Positions 1-8,385 of a stretch of DNA of 64,000 bases are shown here, piece by piece. Under the pieces are notes generated by a model. The model had not been told where the DNA came from and searched no databases. It saw nothing but the letters and a program-made list of their open reading frames with translations. The translations under genes were made by a program, and so were the position numbers. This stretch comes from Flammeovirga pacifica (GTDB lineage: Bacteria; Bacteroidota; Bacteroidia; Cytophagales; Flammeovirgaceae). How positions within the stretch are numbered: position 1 is the stretch's first letter; each line of letters opens with the position of its first letter. Where the stretch lies: the NCBI RefSeq assembly GCF_000807855.2, contig NZ_JRYR02000001.1, forward strand, positions 1,152,565-1,216,564, in the 5' to 3' direction.

Positions 1-167
1 ATAGATAATAGTGTGATTAGATGTCTCATTAATAAAATTGTACTTTAGGTATATTCATCTGATGATGATAGTAAAGATGTAGTGATGATTTTTAGATTTA
101 CAAGTACCGAGACATCAAAGTTTAAAAATTAAGAAGCATTTGCAATACCACCTAATTATAGTGTATT

Positions 168-227
168 TATAAAAAACAAGGTGTTCAAAAATTAACACTC
201 TAATAAAAGCGTTAATTTTTGAACACC
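168..227 (-). terminator. Rho-independent terminator after the HI0933-type flavoprotein gene
   Basis: A perfect 17-bp stem (180-196 with 211-227) has a 14-nt loop. On the minus strand it is followed within a few bases by a run of six T. It lies about 57 bp beyond the stop codon of the minus-strand gene ending at 284. I see no gene in bases 1-283. Confidence 0.7.
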
Positions 228-283
228 CACATTAAAATACAACTACTTGTTAAATAATAACTAAAATTGCACTATTCCAATAT

Positions 284-1489
284 TTAACTTAAACCTGATA
301 AATATCCTGTAGTCCAAGCAGCTTGAAAATTGAATCCACCTGTTATACCATCAATGTCTAAAACTTCTCCAGCGAAATGTAAGTTTTTGACTTTTTTACT
401 TTCCATAGTCTTAACATCGACATCAGTTAGTGCTATTCCACCACAGGTCACAAATTCTTCTTTGAATTTAGTCGTCCCATTTACTTGATATTTATCTGCT
501 AAAAGAACTTCCACAATTCTATTCAATTCTTTTTTACTAAGATCTAACCAAAGCTTAGTTTCTGGAATCTCTAATCTTTGGATAATATAATCCCATAATC
601 TTTGAGGTAATTCAAATGGGTTATTATTCTTAATTTGCTTTTTCTTCAAAGCTACCTTTTGATCTGCAACAAATACCCTCAACTCTTGATCCGATTTCTT
701 ATTATACCAAGAAACTAGGATTTCAAATTGATAATTTCTTTCATAAAGCATTCTTGCTCCCCATGCAGAAGTTCTTAGAATAGCAGGACCACTTAATCCC
801 CAATGGGTAATTAGTAACGGACCTTCCTCACTAAGTTTTTTTTCTCCAACTACTCTAACTTTTGCATTATTAACCGACAACCCCATTAATTTAGTTAATG
901 GCTTATGATTGATTTTAAAAGTAAATAGTGAAGGAACAGGATCTTCTATGGCATGACCTAACTTTTTCAGCCAATCAAAGCTTTCTTTTTTAGGTAACCC
1001 ACCTACAGTTACAATTACCTTATCAAATATTTCTTCTTGATCTTTAAATGATAACTCTATTCTACCATCTTCTAGCGGGGATAGTTTTAAGACTTCTCGA
1101 CTAAGGTGTAGACTGACATTGTTTTTCTTAGCTTCTGCTGTAAGACAATCTATGATGGTCTGAGAATCGTCGGTTTCTGGAAACATTCTTCCATCATCTT
1201 CCGCCTTAATTTTCACCCCTCTTTCTTTAAACCATTCTACAGTATGTTCTCCATTGAAACGTCCGAACGCTTTTTTTAGAAATCTTTCACCTCGCGGATA
1301 ATTTTTTGATAATTTCACCGGATTAAATACCACGTTAGTGACATTACATCGACCACCACCCGATATTTTCACCTTGCCTAACACCTTAGATGTTTTTTCG
1401 AAAAGGTGAACTTCATTGTCATTATTATTTGCAGCAGTAATTGCAGAAAAATAACCTGCAGCTCCGCCTCCTATTACAGCAATCTTCAT
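284..1489 (-). CDS. HI0933/BaiN-type NAD(P)/FAD-dependent oxidoreductase
   Basis: This is a 401-residue cytoplasmic flavoprotein. A dinucleotide-binding Gly-rich loop (IGGGAAG, residues 6-12) opens the protein. The family signature GGGRCNVTN is at 44-52, and a C-terminal FAD-contacting segment with GEVLDIDGITGG is near 374-385. Length and architecture match the HI0933-like (YhiN/BaiN) family. That family is broadly conserved, but its physiological substrate is mostly unknown; a few members reduce bile-acid intermediates. The ATG is the natural start because the FAD motif begins five residues later. A terminator follows the gene, and a separate terminator lies between it and the upstream YfhO gene, so it is probably monocistronic. 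The family is sure; the reaction is not. Confidence 0.9.
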   Translation of the reverse strand: MKIAVIGGGAAGYFSAITAANNNDNEVHLFEKTSKVLGKVKISGGGRCNVTNVVFNPVKLSKNYPRGERFLKKAFGRFNGEHTVEWFKERGVKIKAEDDGRMFPETDDSQTIIDCLTAEAKKNNVSLHLSREVLKLSPLEDGRIELSFKDQEEIFDKVIVTVGGLPKKESFDWLKKLGHAIEDPVPSLFTFKINHKPLTKLMGLSVNNAKVRVVGEKKLSEEGPLLITHWGLSGPAILRTSAWGARMLYERNYQFEILVSWYNKKSDQELRVFVADQKVALKKKQIKNNNPFELPQRLWDYIIQRLEIPETKLWLDLSKKELNRIVEVLLADKYQVNGTTKFKEEFVTCGGIALTDVDVKTMESKKVKNLHFAGEVLDIDGITGGFNFQAAWTTGYLSGLS

Positions 1490-1499
1490 AATTTAAATA

Positions 1500-1544
1500 T
1501 AAAAAATAAGAGCATGTTTACTTCGTTTTTGTAAACATGCTCTT
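1500..1544 (-). terminator. Terminator after the YfhO-family gene
   Basis: A 14-bp perfect stem (1508-1521 with 1531-1544) has a 9-nt loop. On the minus strand it is followed by a TTATTTTTTATA tract. It sits 20 bp beyond the stop of the gene ending at 1565 and separates it from the flavoprotein gene. Confidence 0.75.
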
Positions 1545-1564
1545 AAAATATCATCTATTTTTAT

Positions 1565-4075
1565 TTAATCTTTCTTAGATCTAACCGTCATAAATACAGC
1601 AACACCTAATAGAATCCAACATAAGTAACCTGCAATTCTAGAGATACCTCCACCAATTACATACGATTGAGGATCAAAATCGAAAGTAATTTCATGTGTA
1701 CCAGCAGGAACTTGAAGTCCTCTTAAAACATAATTAGCACACACTATGTCTACTTTCTCCCCATCAATTTTGGCTACCCAACCTGCAGGATAATATACTT
1801 CTGAGAATACCGCAAAACCACCGTTTTGACTAGTAGATGTATATTTCAATCTTCTTTGATTAAATTCTACTAACTCTACTTTATCAGATCCACTTGCAGA
1901 AGTTTTTATTTCTTGCGGGAATCTTGACACATTCACCACTGCCTGCTTAGAAGGATCAATAGTTGATAAAGCTTCCATTTCTTCATTAGGAGAATTTACT
2001 TTTTCAATATGTTCTATAAACCATGCATGACCTAAGGCATTTTGATTTCTCACAACTGCTTGTTTAGTATCACCTAGTATAGCATATTTCATGTTCAACA
2101 TATTCAATGCAGGAGTCTCTCTAATTTGTAAAGTATCTCCTTTTTGAACTGAATTAGCAAAAACTTGAATCTCTTTCGTCAATTCTCTCTCTACCAAATC
2201 TTGATATCTCCTCAATTTCGCAGGATAGTACCCACCAATCGATTTGTGGAAATAAGATGTTTGTGCTTCATTAAATATATTTCCTGTAAGATTAAGTACT
2301 CTGTAATCAGGATCTTTATCCGTCAAAATATATTTATCTGCAGCTGTTGGAATATGAGTTTGTTTATTGGTAGCTACTTTAAAAGAATCATTATTGATAT
2401 ATCTTTTTGCAACACTCCAAACATCACCTAAGGTAAGTACCCCTACTATAGTTAGTGCTAACCATAGTTTTATTTTGTTTTTAGAATAGAGGTAAAAAGC
2501 GGCACAGGCCAATACAATTAAGAACAAAGATCTAATAACATCATCTCTTATGATAGATATCCTCTCTGCTTCTAAAGCTTTTGTTAGTCCACCTATAACA
2601 TTGGCATCATTTGTACCAAACATTTGTTGGAATATCATTGCATCTCTTTCTCCAGAAACATCCATAAAACCAGCTCCTAACCACATTAGTAGTAACAAAC
2701 CACCTGTTACGCCTGTAGCTTTAAGGGCAGATTTTTGAGTTTTTTCATCCCATCCATCCTTAATAATTTTATTAAAACCTAAAGCGGCTCCCAATGCCAT
2801 TACAACACATCCAATACCTAAGGCCATTGCAGGTGTTCTAAATTTATTCATTCCTGGAAGGATATCGAATAAAGTATAATTGAACCATTGCAAATGTTTA
2901 CCCCATGCAAAGAATAATGCCATTAATAAACTACTAATTAACCATATTCTATCTCTTCTATCTAAGACAAATAAAGCCAATATAAACAGGAAAGAAAGGA
3001 TTGCACCTTGATAGATTGGACCTCCTGTGAATGGCTGTTCTCCAAAATACAACGGCAACTTAAAGTTTTTATCTGCGACTATTCTATCTGCTTGTGCTTT
3101 ACCTGCCAAGCGCGTTAATTCTTTGGCTAATGGACCGTCCTTAGAAATATTTTCTTGACTACTACCTCCATAAAAATTAGGAGCCATTAAAGTCAAAGAT
3201 TCCATTTTACCTTCAGACCAACTGAAAGCATAATCTTTATCTAAGCCTTCTTCTGTATAGTTTTTTTCTTGCCCTGGAGCAGCAGACAATTCTTTTTTAC
3301 CTCTAATTGAATATTCAGAATATTCTTTAGTGGTCCAAACTCTCCATAACTGTGTCGAAGCACCTAAAGAAGCTGCCAATAAACCAATTGGAACAACTCT
3401 AGTTAAAAAGACTTTAATTTCTCCATTCTTGAATGAATAATATAGCTCTGAAATACCATACATTAGACAAACAAAAATAAGGTAATATGTGATTTGATAA
3501 TGTGATGCTCTTAACTCAACACACACACCAAAAGCTAATAATGCTGCACCAAGCCACCATTTTTTATCAAAAAGCAACCTCATTCCCCCTAATACAAGAG
3601 CGGAGTAAGCAATAGCATTTAATTTTGTGATATGCCCTGCCTCTAATGAAGTCACGAAAAACGTATTGAACGCAAAAGCAGCTGACACAAAGAAACCTAC
3701 CCAAGGATTCACCCTAAAACACATCAATCCTATCCATAAGCAAAGCATTAATGAAAATACTACCATTGGACTTTCGTAAGAAGAATACAAACCAAGGTTA
3801 GTCAGTAAATACATGTAATGCGTTGAATCACCACTTAAACTTGAAAAAAGTAATTCGGGCATACCAGAAAACATAGCTGTATTCCAAAGAGCAGGTTCAC
3901 CAGTTTTCTTTACTTCTTCTTGAGAAGCATGCGACATTCCTTCGAAATGAATTAAATCACTTTGATTAAGAGATTTCCCGTCAAAAAATTCGGGACTAAA
4001 ATAGATGAGTGTAAGAATAAAAAAACAAGGAATTATTAGAGCCCAGTTATATTTCTTTAAGATGTTCTTGTCCAT
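1565..4075 (-). CDS. YfhO-family multi-spanning membrane protein
   Basis: This is an 836-residue integral membrane protein with about a dozen hydrophobic segments. The first is at about 12-28 and the last at about 810-830, where the chain ends in a basic tail. A large extracytoplasmic region of about 180 residues (roughly 570-790) precedes the final membrane span. It contains the YfhO-like stretch WFIEHIEKV and the segment FSEVYYPAGWVAKIDGE. Known YfhO proteins are GT-C-fold-like proteins, some implicated in adding sugars to cell-surface polymers from lipid-linked donors. The neighbouring glycan locus fits such a role, but 90 bp separate it from the glycosyltransferase gene and co-transcription is not proven. 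The family call is strong; the acceptor and donor are unknown. Confidence 0.85.
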   Translation of the reverse strand: MDKNILKKYNWALIIPCFFILTLIYFSPEFFDGKSLNQSDLIHFEGMSHASQEEVKKTGEPALWNTAMFSGMPELLFSSLSGDSTHYMYLLTNLGLYSSYESPMVVFSLMLCLWIGLMCFRVNPWVGFFVSAAFAFNTFFVTSLEAGHITKLNAIAYSALVLGGMRLLFDKKWWLGAALLAFGVCVELRASHYQITYYLIFVCLMYGISELYYSFKNGEIKVFLTRVVPIGLLAASLGASTQLWRVWTTKEYSEYSIRGKKELSAAPGQEKNYTEEGLDKDYAFSWSEGKMESLTLMAPNFYGGSSQENISKDGPLAKELTRLAGKAQADRIVADKNFKLPLYFGEQPFTGGPIYQGAILSFLFILALFVLDRRDRIWLISSLLMALFFAWGKHLQWFNYTLFDILPGMNKFRTPAMALGIGCVVMALGAALGFNKIIKDGWDEKTQKSALKATGVTGGLLLLMWLGAGFMDVSGERDAMIFQQMFGTNDANVIGGLTKALEAERISIIRDDVIRSLFLIVLACAAFYLYSKNKIKLWLALTIVGVLTLGDVWSVAKRYINNDSFKVATNKQTHIPTAADKYILTDKDPDYRVLNLTGNIFNEAQTSYFHKSIGGYYPAKLRRYQDLVERELTKEIQVFANSVQKGDTLQIRETPALNMLNMKYAILGDTKQAVVRNQNALGHAWFIEHIEKVNSPNEEMEALSTIDPSKQAVVNVSRFPQEIKTSASGSDKVELVEFNQRRLKYTSTSQNGGFAVFSEVYYPAGWVAKIDGEKVDIVCANYVLRGLQVPAGTHEITFDFDPQSYVIGGGISRIAGYLCWILLGVAVFMTVRSKKD

Positions 4076-4165
4076 TAATTTTTTAGTTTTGCTTAGGATT
4101 CGGCAGTAATATCACTTTCGATTCTTCAATTTTGAAAAATCTCACTTTAATTTTTAGCATCCAAA

Positions 4166-5350
4166 CTAAGCTATCATAATTTTTTCTAATTCTTTCAATA
4201 GTTGGTTAGCTTGGTGTTTTTCTTCGAAAAGTTCCACGGCCTCTTTTCGAATCTTTTCTCTATCAAATTGTTTAGGGTAATCCAACCAATTTTGAATTGC
4301 ACTAGCTAATGCTTGATGTGATAGCTCGTCAATCAGATAACCATTCTTGTCATTAATAACTTCTTGCATTCCACCTCTTCTATAGGACATAACAGGTGTA
4401 CCACAATAAAGGCTTTCCAACATCACATTTGGTAAATTATCCTCACGACTAGGTAAAATAAAAAGATCTGAGGCTGAGTAAGCATATGACATCTCTTCGA
4501 CAGTATTTAATCTACCCACTGCTTTTAATTTATCAGACTTAAACAAATCTTTATCATAATCACCTACAACTAATATACTTACATCATTAGGGAGGTTACA
4601 TATTTTTAAGGCATCAATTAATAAAGTAGCTCCTTTTCTAGTATTAGAAATCCTTTCACTCACAAACAATAATACTTTATTATTTTCGGGCAATCCAAAT
4701 CTAGATCTAGCCTCTTTCTGCTGGTGAATTTGTACTTTATCTGTCGATAAACCATATCTCATTAGCTTATGAGGTTGATTTCCCAACAACTCTGATTTTT
4801 TAGAAAGATCAAGTAACCATTGAGAAGGAGCCATCACAGTTAAGTTAGTATGTGATAACGCCTTTTTCTTCAAATCATAAAATACCTTATCTACTTTTGT
4901 AAATTTTTTAAACCTATCATGATCTTCAAAATAATGGAAACCACCCTGAAATGGATTCATATCATGAAGAAACCAAACCACCTTTTTATTTATATTTTTA
5001 AAAAATGTAGGATAATCTATAAAATTGGCTACCCAATGGAGAATAACAATATCAGCTTCTTGAACTATTGGATGATTTTCTAAACGATATAAACTTAATG
5101 GAGATGAAAAACCTTCACAATTATCATCCTCATTATAATAATGAGGAAGTATTCTTAAGTTTTTATACAGTGTAGATACTCTTCTAAAATGAATGGATTT
5201 CCCATAGGGAAAAATAAGGTTTGATTCATTTCCCTCGTCTCTACATAGTACTTTTGAATCAATATTTAATTTTAATAAGCCTTCATGAAATCTTATGGCT
5301 GCATTGGCTGCCCCTCCTCTAGGATACGTTGATATATGAACTACTTTCAT
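4166..5350 (-). CDS. GT4-type glycosyltransferase
   Basis: This 394-residue protein has GT-B architecture with no signal peptide or membrane span. The N-terminal half opens with VVHISTYPRGGAANAA, typical of GT4 enzymes. The C-terminal nucleotide-sugar domain has the Rossmann segment VLLFVSERISNTRKGA and the family region LFILPSREDNLPNVMLE, whose paired Glu residues form the EX7E-like motif. A cytoplasmic enzyme adding a sugar from a nucleotide donor is expected. Its start codon overlaps the stop of the upstream gene (5350-6210) by one base (TAATG), which implies translational coupling. The divergent nonulosonic acid genes suggest it helps assemble the same surface glycan. The sugar specificity cannot be read from sequence. 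Confidence 0.88.
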   Translation of the reverse strand: MKVVHISTYPRGGAANAAIRFHEGLLKLNIDSKVLCRDEGNESNLIFPYGKSIHFRRVSTLYKNLRILPHYYNEDDNCEGFSSPLSLYRLENHPIVQEADIVILHWVANFIDYPTFFKNINKKVVWFLHDMNPFQGGFHYFEDHDRFKKFTKVDKVFYDLKKKALSHTNLTVMAPSQWLLDLSKKSELLGNQPHKLMRYGLSTDKVQIHQQKEARSRFGLPENNKVLLFVSERISNTRKGATLLIDALKICNLPNDVSILVVGDYDKDLFKSDKLKAVGRLNTVEEMSYAYSASDLFILPSREDNLPNVMLESLYCGTPVMSYRRGGMQEVINDKNGYLIDELSHQALASAIQNWLDYPKQFDREKIRKEAVELFEEKHQANQLLKELEKIMIA

Positions 5351-6210
5351 TATTTCTTTTCGAGATTTATTACGTTTTCTAAAGTATCAAAAGGATAACA
5401 ATCGATCCATGAGTCTTTTGATAAATTTATTATTGTTTGATTCCCCCCTTTCAATTGTTTAGCAAAATACTCGTATAATTTGAATTGATTTAATTGTGAT
5501 TCAAATTGTTCAACAGAATTCCCCCAAGAATTTTTGTCAGAAGCATTCTTTCTTATATCCTCTTTTTTTGTATCATAAAAGTGATTTATAGACGCTTTTT
5601 TAAAGTCCCTCATTATAGTTGAATCACATCCCAATAAATATATTTTCTCATATCCCAAATAAAGTAAATAAGGAATCATCATTTGTGGCCCAGTTACTGG
5701 TGGAATAATTGGTTTTGTAATATCAAGGAACTTATCAGTATGTCTTGAAAAGTATAAATACTTTATATCCCTATTTGGAAATACTTCAAAAGGGCTAAAG
5801 TATTCCAAGTTTTTATGACCGGTGACAATGATGGTATTTTCAGGTAGAATTTCATCTGATTTCTTTAACCAATCTTTATAGTTTTCTAAAACTAAAGGTT
5901 TATGATATGGTGCAAAAAAATGGGCAATAGGATTAATTTCCTTTATACTTTTATGTAGAAACGCATTACTAATTGTATAACAATCTTCTCCTTTTAAAAG
6001 ATTTAAATCTTCTAACTTTAGGGATGGCCCTGTCGCTATTAAAAAACATCTTTTACCTTTTTTTGTGTTCTTTAACAAACTATTCTCCTCTATTAAATCT
6101 TTTTGTTTGAACTTTTTAAATTGATAAGAAGAAAAATGTTCAAAAAACTTGTTTGAAAACACCGGTGGAAGGAGGTCCTTTAAGGTTTTCTCTAACCCTA
6201 CTTTATCCAT
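5350..6210 (-). CDS. DUF115/GT42-like protein, candidate nonulosonic acid glycosyltransferase
   Basis: This 286-residue soluble protein is not matched to a named family with certainty. A short helical N-terminus leads to the Rossmann-like strand CFLIATGPSL (about 55-64). A second conserved block TGPQMMIPYLLYLG (173-186) is followed by IYLLGCDS (190-197). The pairing of a GPSL loop with a G-Q-M...YLLG-D block is shared by DUF115/MptE-like proteins, the flagellin Maf glycosyltransferases, and more distantly GT42 sialyltransferases. It is coupled to a GT4 gene (1-bp overlap). It also lies 132 bp from the divergent NeuB-like gene, so transfer of a CMP-activated nonulosonic acid is a reasonable inference. 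The alternative is a general capsule or glycan protein of unknown reaction. Confidence 0.6.
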   Translation of the reverse strand: MDKVGLEKTLKDLLPPVFSNKFFEHFSSYQFKKFKQKDLIEENSLLKNTKKGKRCFLIATGPSLKLEDLNLLKGEDCYTISNAFLHKSIKEINPIAHFFAPYHKPLVLENYKDWLKKSDEILPENTIIVTGHKNLEYFSPFEVFPNRDIKYLYFSRHTDKFLDITKPIIPPVTGPQMMIPYLLYLGYEKIYLLGCDSTIMRDFKKASINHFYDTKKEDIRKNASDKNSWGNSVEQFESQLNQFKLYEYFAKQLKGGNQTIINLSKDSWIDCYPFDTLENVINLEKK

Positions 6211-6310
6211 TATTGATAAGATCTATCTGAATTTCAATCACTTCACTACACTTAATAATCATCACTTTTTTTGTAGATTAAAAATCCTTTTAAAAGTCAT
6301 AAAGATAGTG

Positions 6311-6318
6311 TAGTTTTG
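6311..6318 (+). promoter_or_regulatory. -7 element TAGTTTTG of the nonulosonic acid operon
   Basis: This is an exact match to the Bacteroidota -7 consensus TAnnTTTG. A weak TTTT lies 19 bp upstream, where the -33 element belongs. It predicts transcription starting near 6325, which leaves a short leader before the ATG at 6343. A TTG at 6316 lies inside this element and so cannot be the start codon of the same transcript. Confidence 0.5.
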
Positions 6319-6342
6319 ATTACTAATTTATCCCGTAAAAAT

Positions 6343-7221
6343 ATGGTAAATAATTACAAGAAACCACAAGTAATCGCTGAAATTGGTTGTAACCATAAGG
6401 GCGATATGAATATCGCTAAGGAATTAATTCAACTAGCAAAATTTTGTAATGCTGATGTTGCAAAGTTTCAGAAAAGAAATAATAAAGAACTTCTTACAGA
6501 AGAACAATATAATGCCCCTCATCCAAATCCTCATAATTCTTATGGAGACACATACGGTGCTCATAGAGAATATTTAGAGTTAGATTTAGATCAACATAGA
6601 GAATTAAAGAACTACTGTGAGAATTTAGATATCATCTATTCAACTTCTGTTTGGGATGTTACTTCTGCTGAAGAGATAATACAACTTGAACCAGTTTTGA
6701 TTAAAGTACCTTCTGCCTGCAATAATAATTTTGATATGCTAAAAGTACTAAGAGATGAATATAATGGTGAAGTACATTTATCTTTTGGCATGACTAACCA
6801 AGCTGAAGAGAAAGAAATCATTTCTTTTTTTGAAGAAAAAAACCAAGCTAAAGACCGACTTGTTATTTATTCTTGTACTTCAGGCTATCCTGTTCCTTTT
6901 GAAGATGTTTGCTTATTGGAAATTAGCCGATTAAAAGACAATTATCAAGATAGAGTTAAAGAAATTGGTTTTTCTGGCCATCATTTGGGGATTGCTATTG
7001 ATAATGCGGCCTATGCGATTGGTGCTACATGGGTAGAAAGACATTTCACAAAAGATCGTACTTGGAAAGGGACTGATCATGCTGCTTCTTTAGAACCTAC
7101 AGGTCTTCAAAAGTTATGTAGAGATTTAAAAGCCACTTATAAAGCTTTAAACTACAAATCTTCTGAAATATTGGAAATTGAGCAAGTTCAAAGAGATAAA
7201 TTAAAATATAGAAAGGCTTAG
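6343..7221 (+). CDS. NeuB-family nonulosonic acid synthase lacking the SAF domain
   Basis: This is a 292-residue TIM-barrel synthase expected to condense phosphoenolpyruvate with a six-carbon amino sugar, or its 6-phosphate, to give a nine-carbon acid. NeuB signatures visible are AEIGCNHKGD near the N-terminus, KFQ, STSVWD, KVPSA, GFSGHHLGI (GYSDHT-like) and ERHFTKDRTWKGTDHA near the end. Classical NeuB, about 340-350 residues, carries a C-terminal antifreeze-like SAF domain. Here the chain stops about 25 residues after the barrel signature, so SAF is absent. I chose the ATG at 6343 over the TTG at 6316 because a -7 element occupies 6311-6318. The gene ends 1 bp before the synthetase gene, so the operon is tight. 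Substrate (Neu5Ac, KDN, legionaminate or other) is undetermined. Confidence 0.85.
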   Translation: MVNNYKKPQVIAEIGCNHKGDMNIAKELIQLAKFCNADVAKFQKRNNKELLTEEQYNAPHPNPHNSYGDTYGAHREYLELDLDQHRELKNYCENLDIIYSTSVWDVTSAEEIIQLEPVLIKVPSACNNNFDMLKVLRDEYNGEVHLSFGMTNQAEEKEIISFFEEKNQAKDRLVIYSCTSGYPVPFEDVCLLEISRLKDNYQDRVKEIGFSGHHLGIAIDNAAYAIGATWVERHFTKDRTWKGTDHAASLEPTGLQKLCRDLKATYKALNYKSSEILEIEQVQRDKLKYRKA

Positions 7222-7222
7222 A

Positions 7223-8383
7223 ATGTCAAAGACTATTGCATTTATTCCGGTAAGAGGTGGCAGTAAATCAATACCTCTTAAAAACATTAAACCCTTTTGC
7301 GGTAAACCTTTGGTTTATTGGACAGTAAAAGCTGCTCAAGATTGTAAATATATTGATGAAGTAATTGTTGCAACAGATTCTAAAGAAATAGAAGACACTG
7401 TACTTTCTTTTCGTTTAAATAAGGTCAAAGTATATGAACGATCAACTGAAAATGCTCAGGATCATTCTAGTACAGAAAGTGTTGTTTTAGAATATATCAC
7501 TAATAAAAAAGTTAATACTGAAGACACTTTTGTTTTAGTTCAGGCAACCTCACCTCTTCTTACTTCTTTTGATATTGAAAACGGCATCAATATTTATAAT
7601 AATCAAGACTTTGATTCTCTTCTATCATGTGTTAGAGAAAAAAGGTTTTACTGGAATAATGATGGCACTCCAAATAACTACGACTTTACAAAAAGACCTA
7701 GAAGACAAGATTTCAATGGTATCTTAATGGAAAATGGTGCTTTTTATATTCAATCAGTAAAAGGCATCATTAAAAACCAAAATCGATTAGGTGGAAATAT
7801 TGGTATTACTGAACTACCATATTATACAAGTGTTGAAATTGATGAAGAAGACGATTGGATAATTGCTGAAAAGCTAATGCACAAGCACATTCTGTCATCC
7901 AATGATTCCAAAAAGAAGATTAAACTCATTTTATCTGATGTTGATGGAGTACTTACTGATGCCGGAATGTACTATTCAGAAAATGGAGATGAACTTAAAA
8001 AATTCAATACTCGTGATGGTATGGCTTTTCAACTATGTAGAGAAGCTGGACTTAAAACTGGAATCATCACCTCAGAAAACACAGAGCTTGTTACAAGAAG
8101 AGGAAAGAAAATGAAATTAGATTTTGTTGTGCAAGGTAAAGCTCATGGAGGAAAACTCAACACTGCTATTTCAATTTGTAAAGAATTAAATATTTCACTA
8201 GATGAAGTGGCTTATATAGGTGACGACATAAATTGTAAGGAACTATTAAGTAAAGTAGGTTTAGCTGCTTGTCCAAATGACGCAATGAAAAGTATTCAAT
8301 CTATTCACAATATTATAATTCTTGAAAAACAAGGTGGAGAAGGCTGCGTAAGAGAATTTGTTGAAAACTACATCTTAATCTAA
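7223..8383 (+). CDS. CMP-nonulosonate cytidylyltransferase fused to a KdsC-like HAD phosphatase
   Basis: This 386-residue protein has two domains. Residues 1-225 form a NeuA-type cytidylyltransferase with the CTP-binding loop IPVRGGSKSIPLKN (8-21) and QATSPL (107-112). Residues 232-386 form a KdsC-like HAD phosphatase with DVDGVLTD (239-246, nucleophile D239), Ser283 in ITSEN, Lys311, and GDD (333-335). Activation of the sugar to its CMP form is expected from the first domain. KdsC-like partners in this pathway dephosphorylate the 9-phosphate, so the fusion suggests that the upstream synthase makes a 9-phosphate intermediate. The same domain order is known for animal CMP-sialic acid synthetases, where the HAD part is structural. 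All HAD catalytic residues appear intact here. The next gene starts 2 bp downstream. Confidence 0.9.
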   Translation: MSKTIAFIPVRGGSKSIPLKNIKPFCGKPLVYWTVKAAQDCKYIDEVIVATDSKEIEDTVLSFRLNKVKVYERSTENAQDHSSTESVVLEYITNKKVNTEDTFVLVQATSPLLTSFDIENGINIYNNQDFDSLLSCVREKRFYWNNDGTPNNYDFTKRPRRQDFNGILMENGAFYIQSVKGIIKNQNRLGGNIGITELPYYTSVEIDEEDDWIIAEKLMHKHILSSNDSKKKIKLILSDVDGVLTDAGMYYSENGDELKKFNTRDGMAFQLCREAGLKTGIITSENTELVTRRGKKMKLDFVVQGKAHGGKLNTAISICKELNISLDEVAYIGDDINCKELLSKVGLAACPNDAMKSIQSIHNIIILEKQGGEGCVREFVENYILI

Positions 8384-8385
8384 CA

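Noticed and set aside
1-283. Partial gene at the left edge of the window
   Set aside because: All frames are interrupted by stops. The only clear structure is the terminator hairpin at 180-227.
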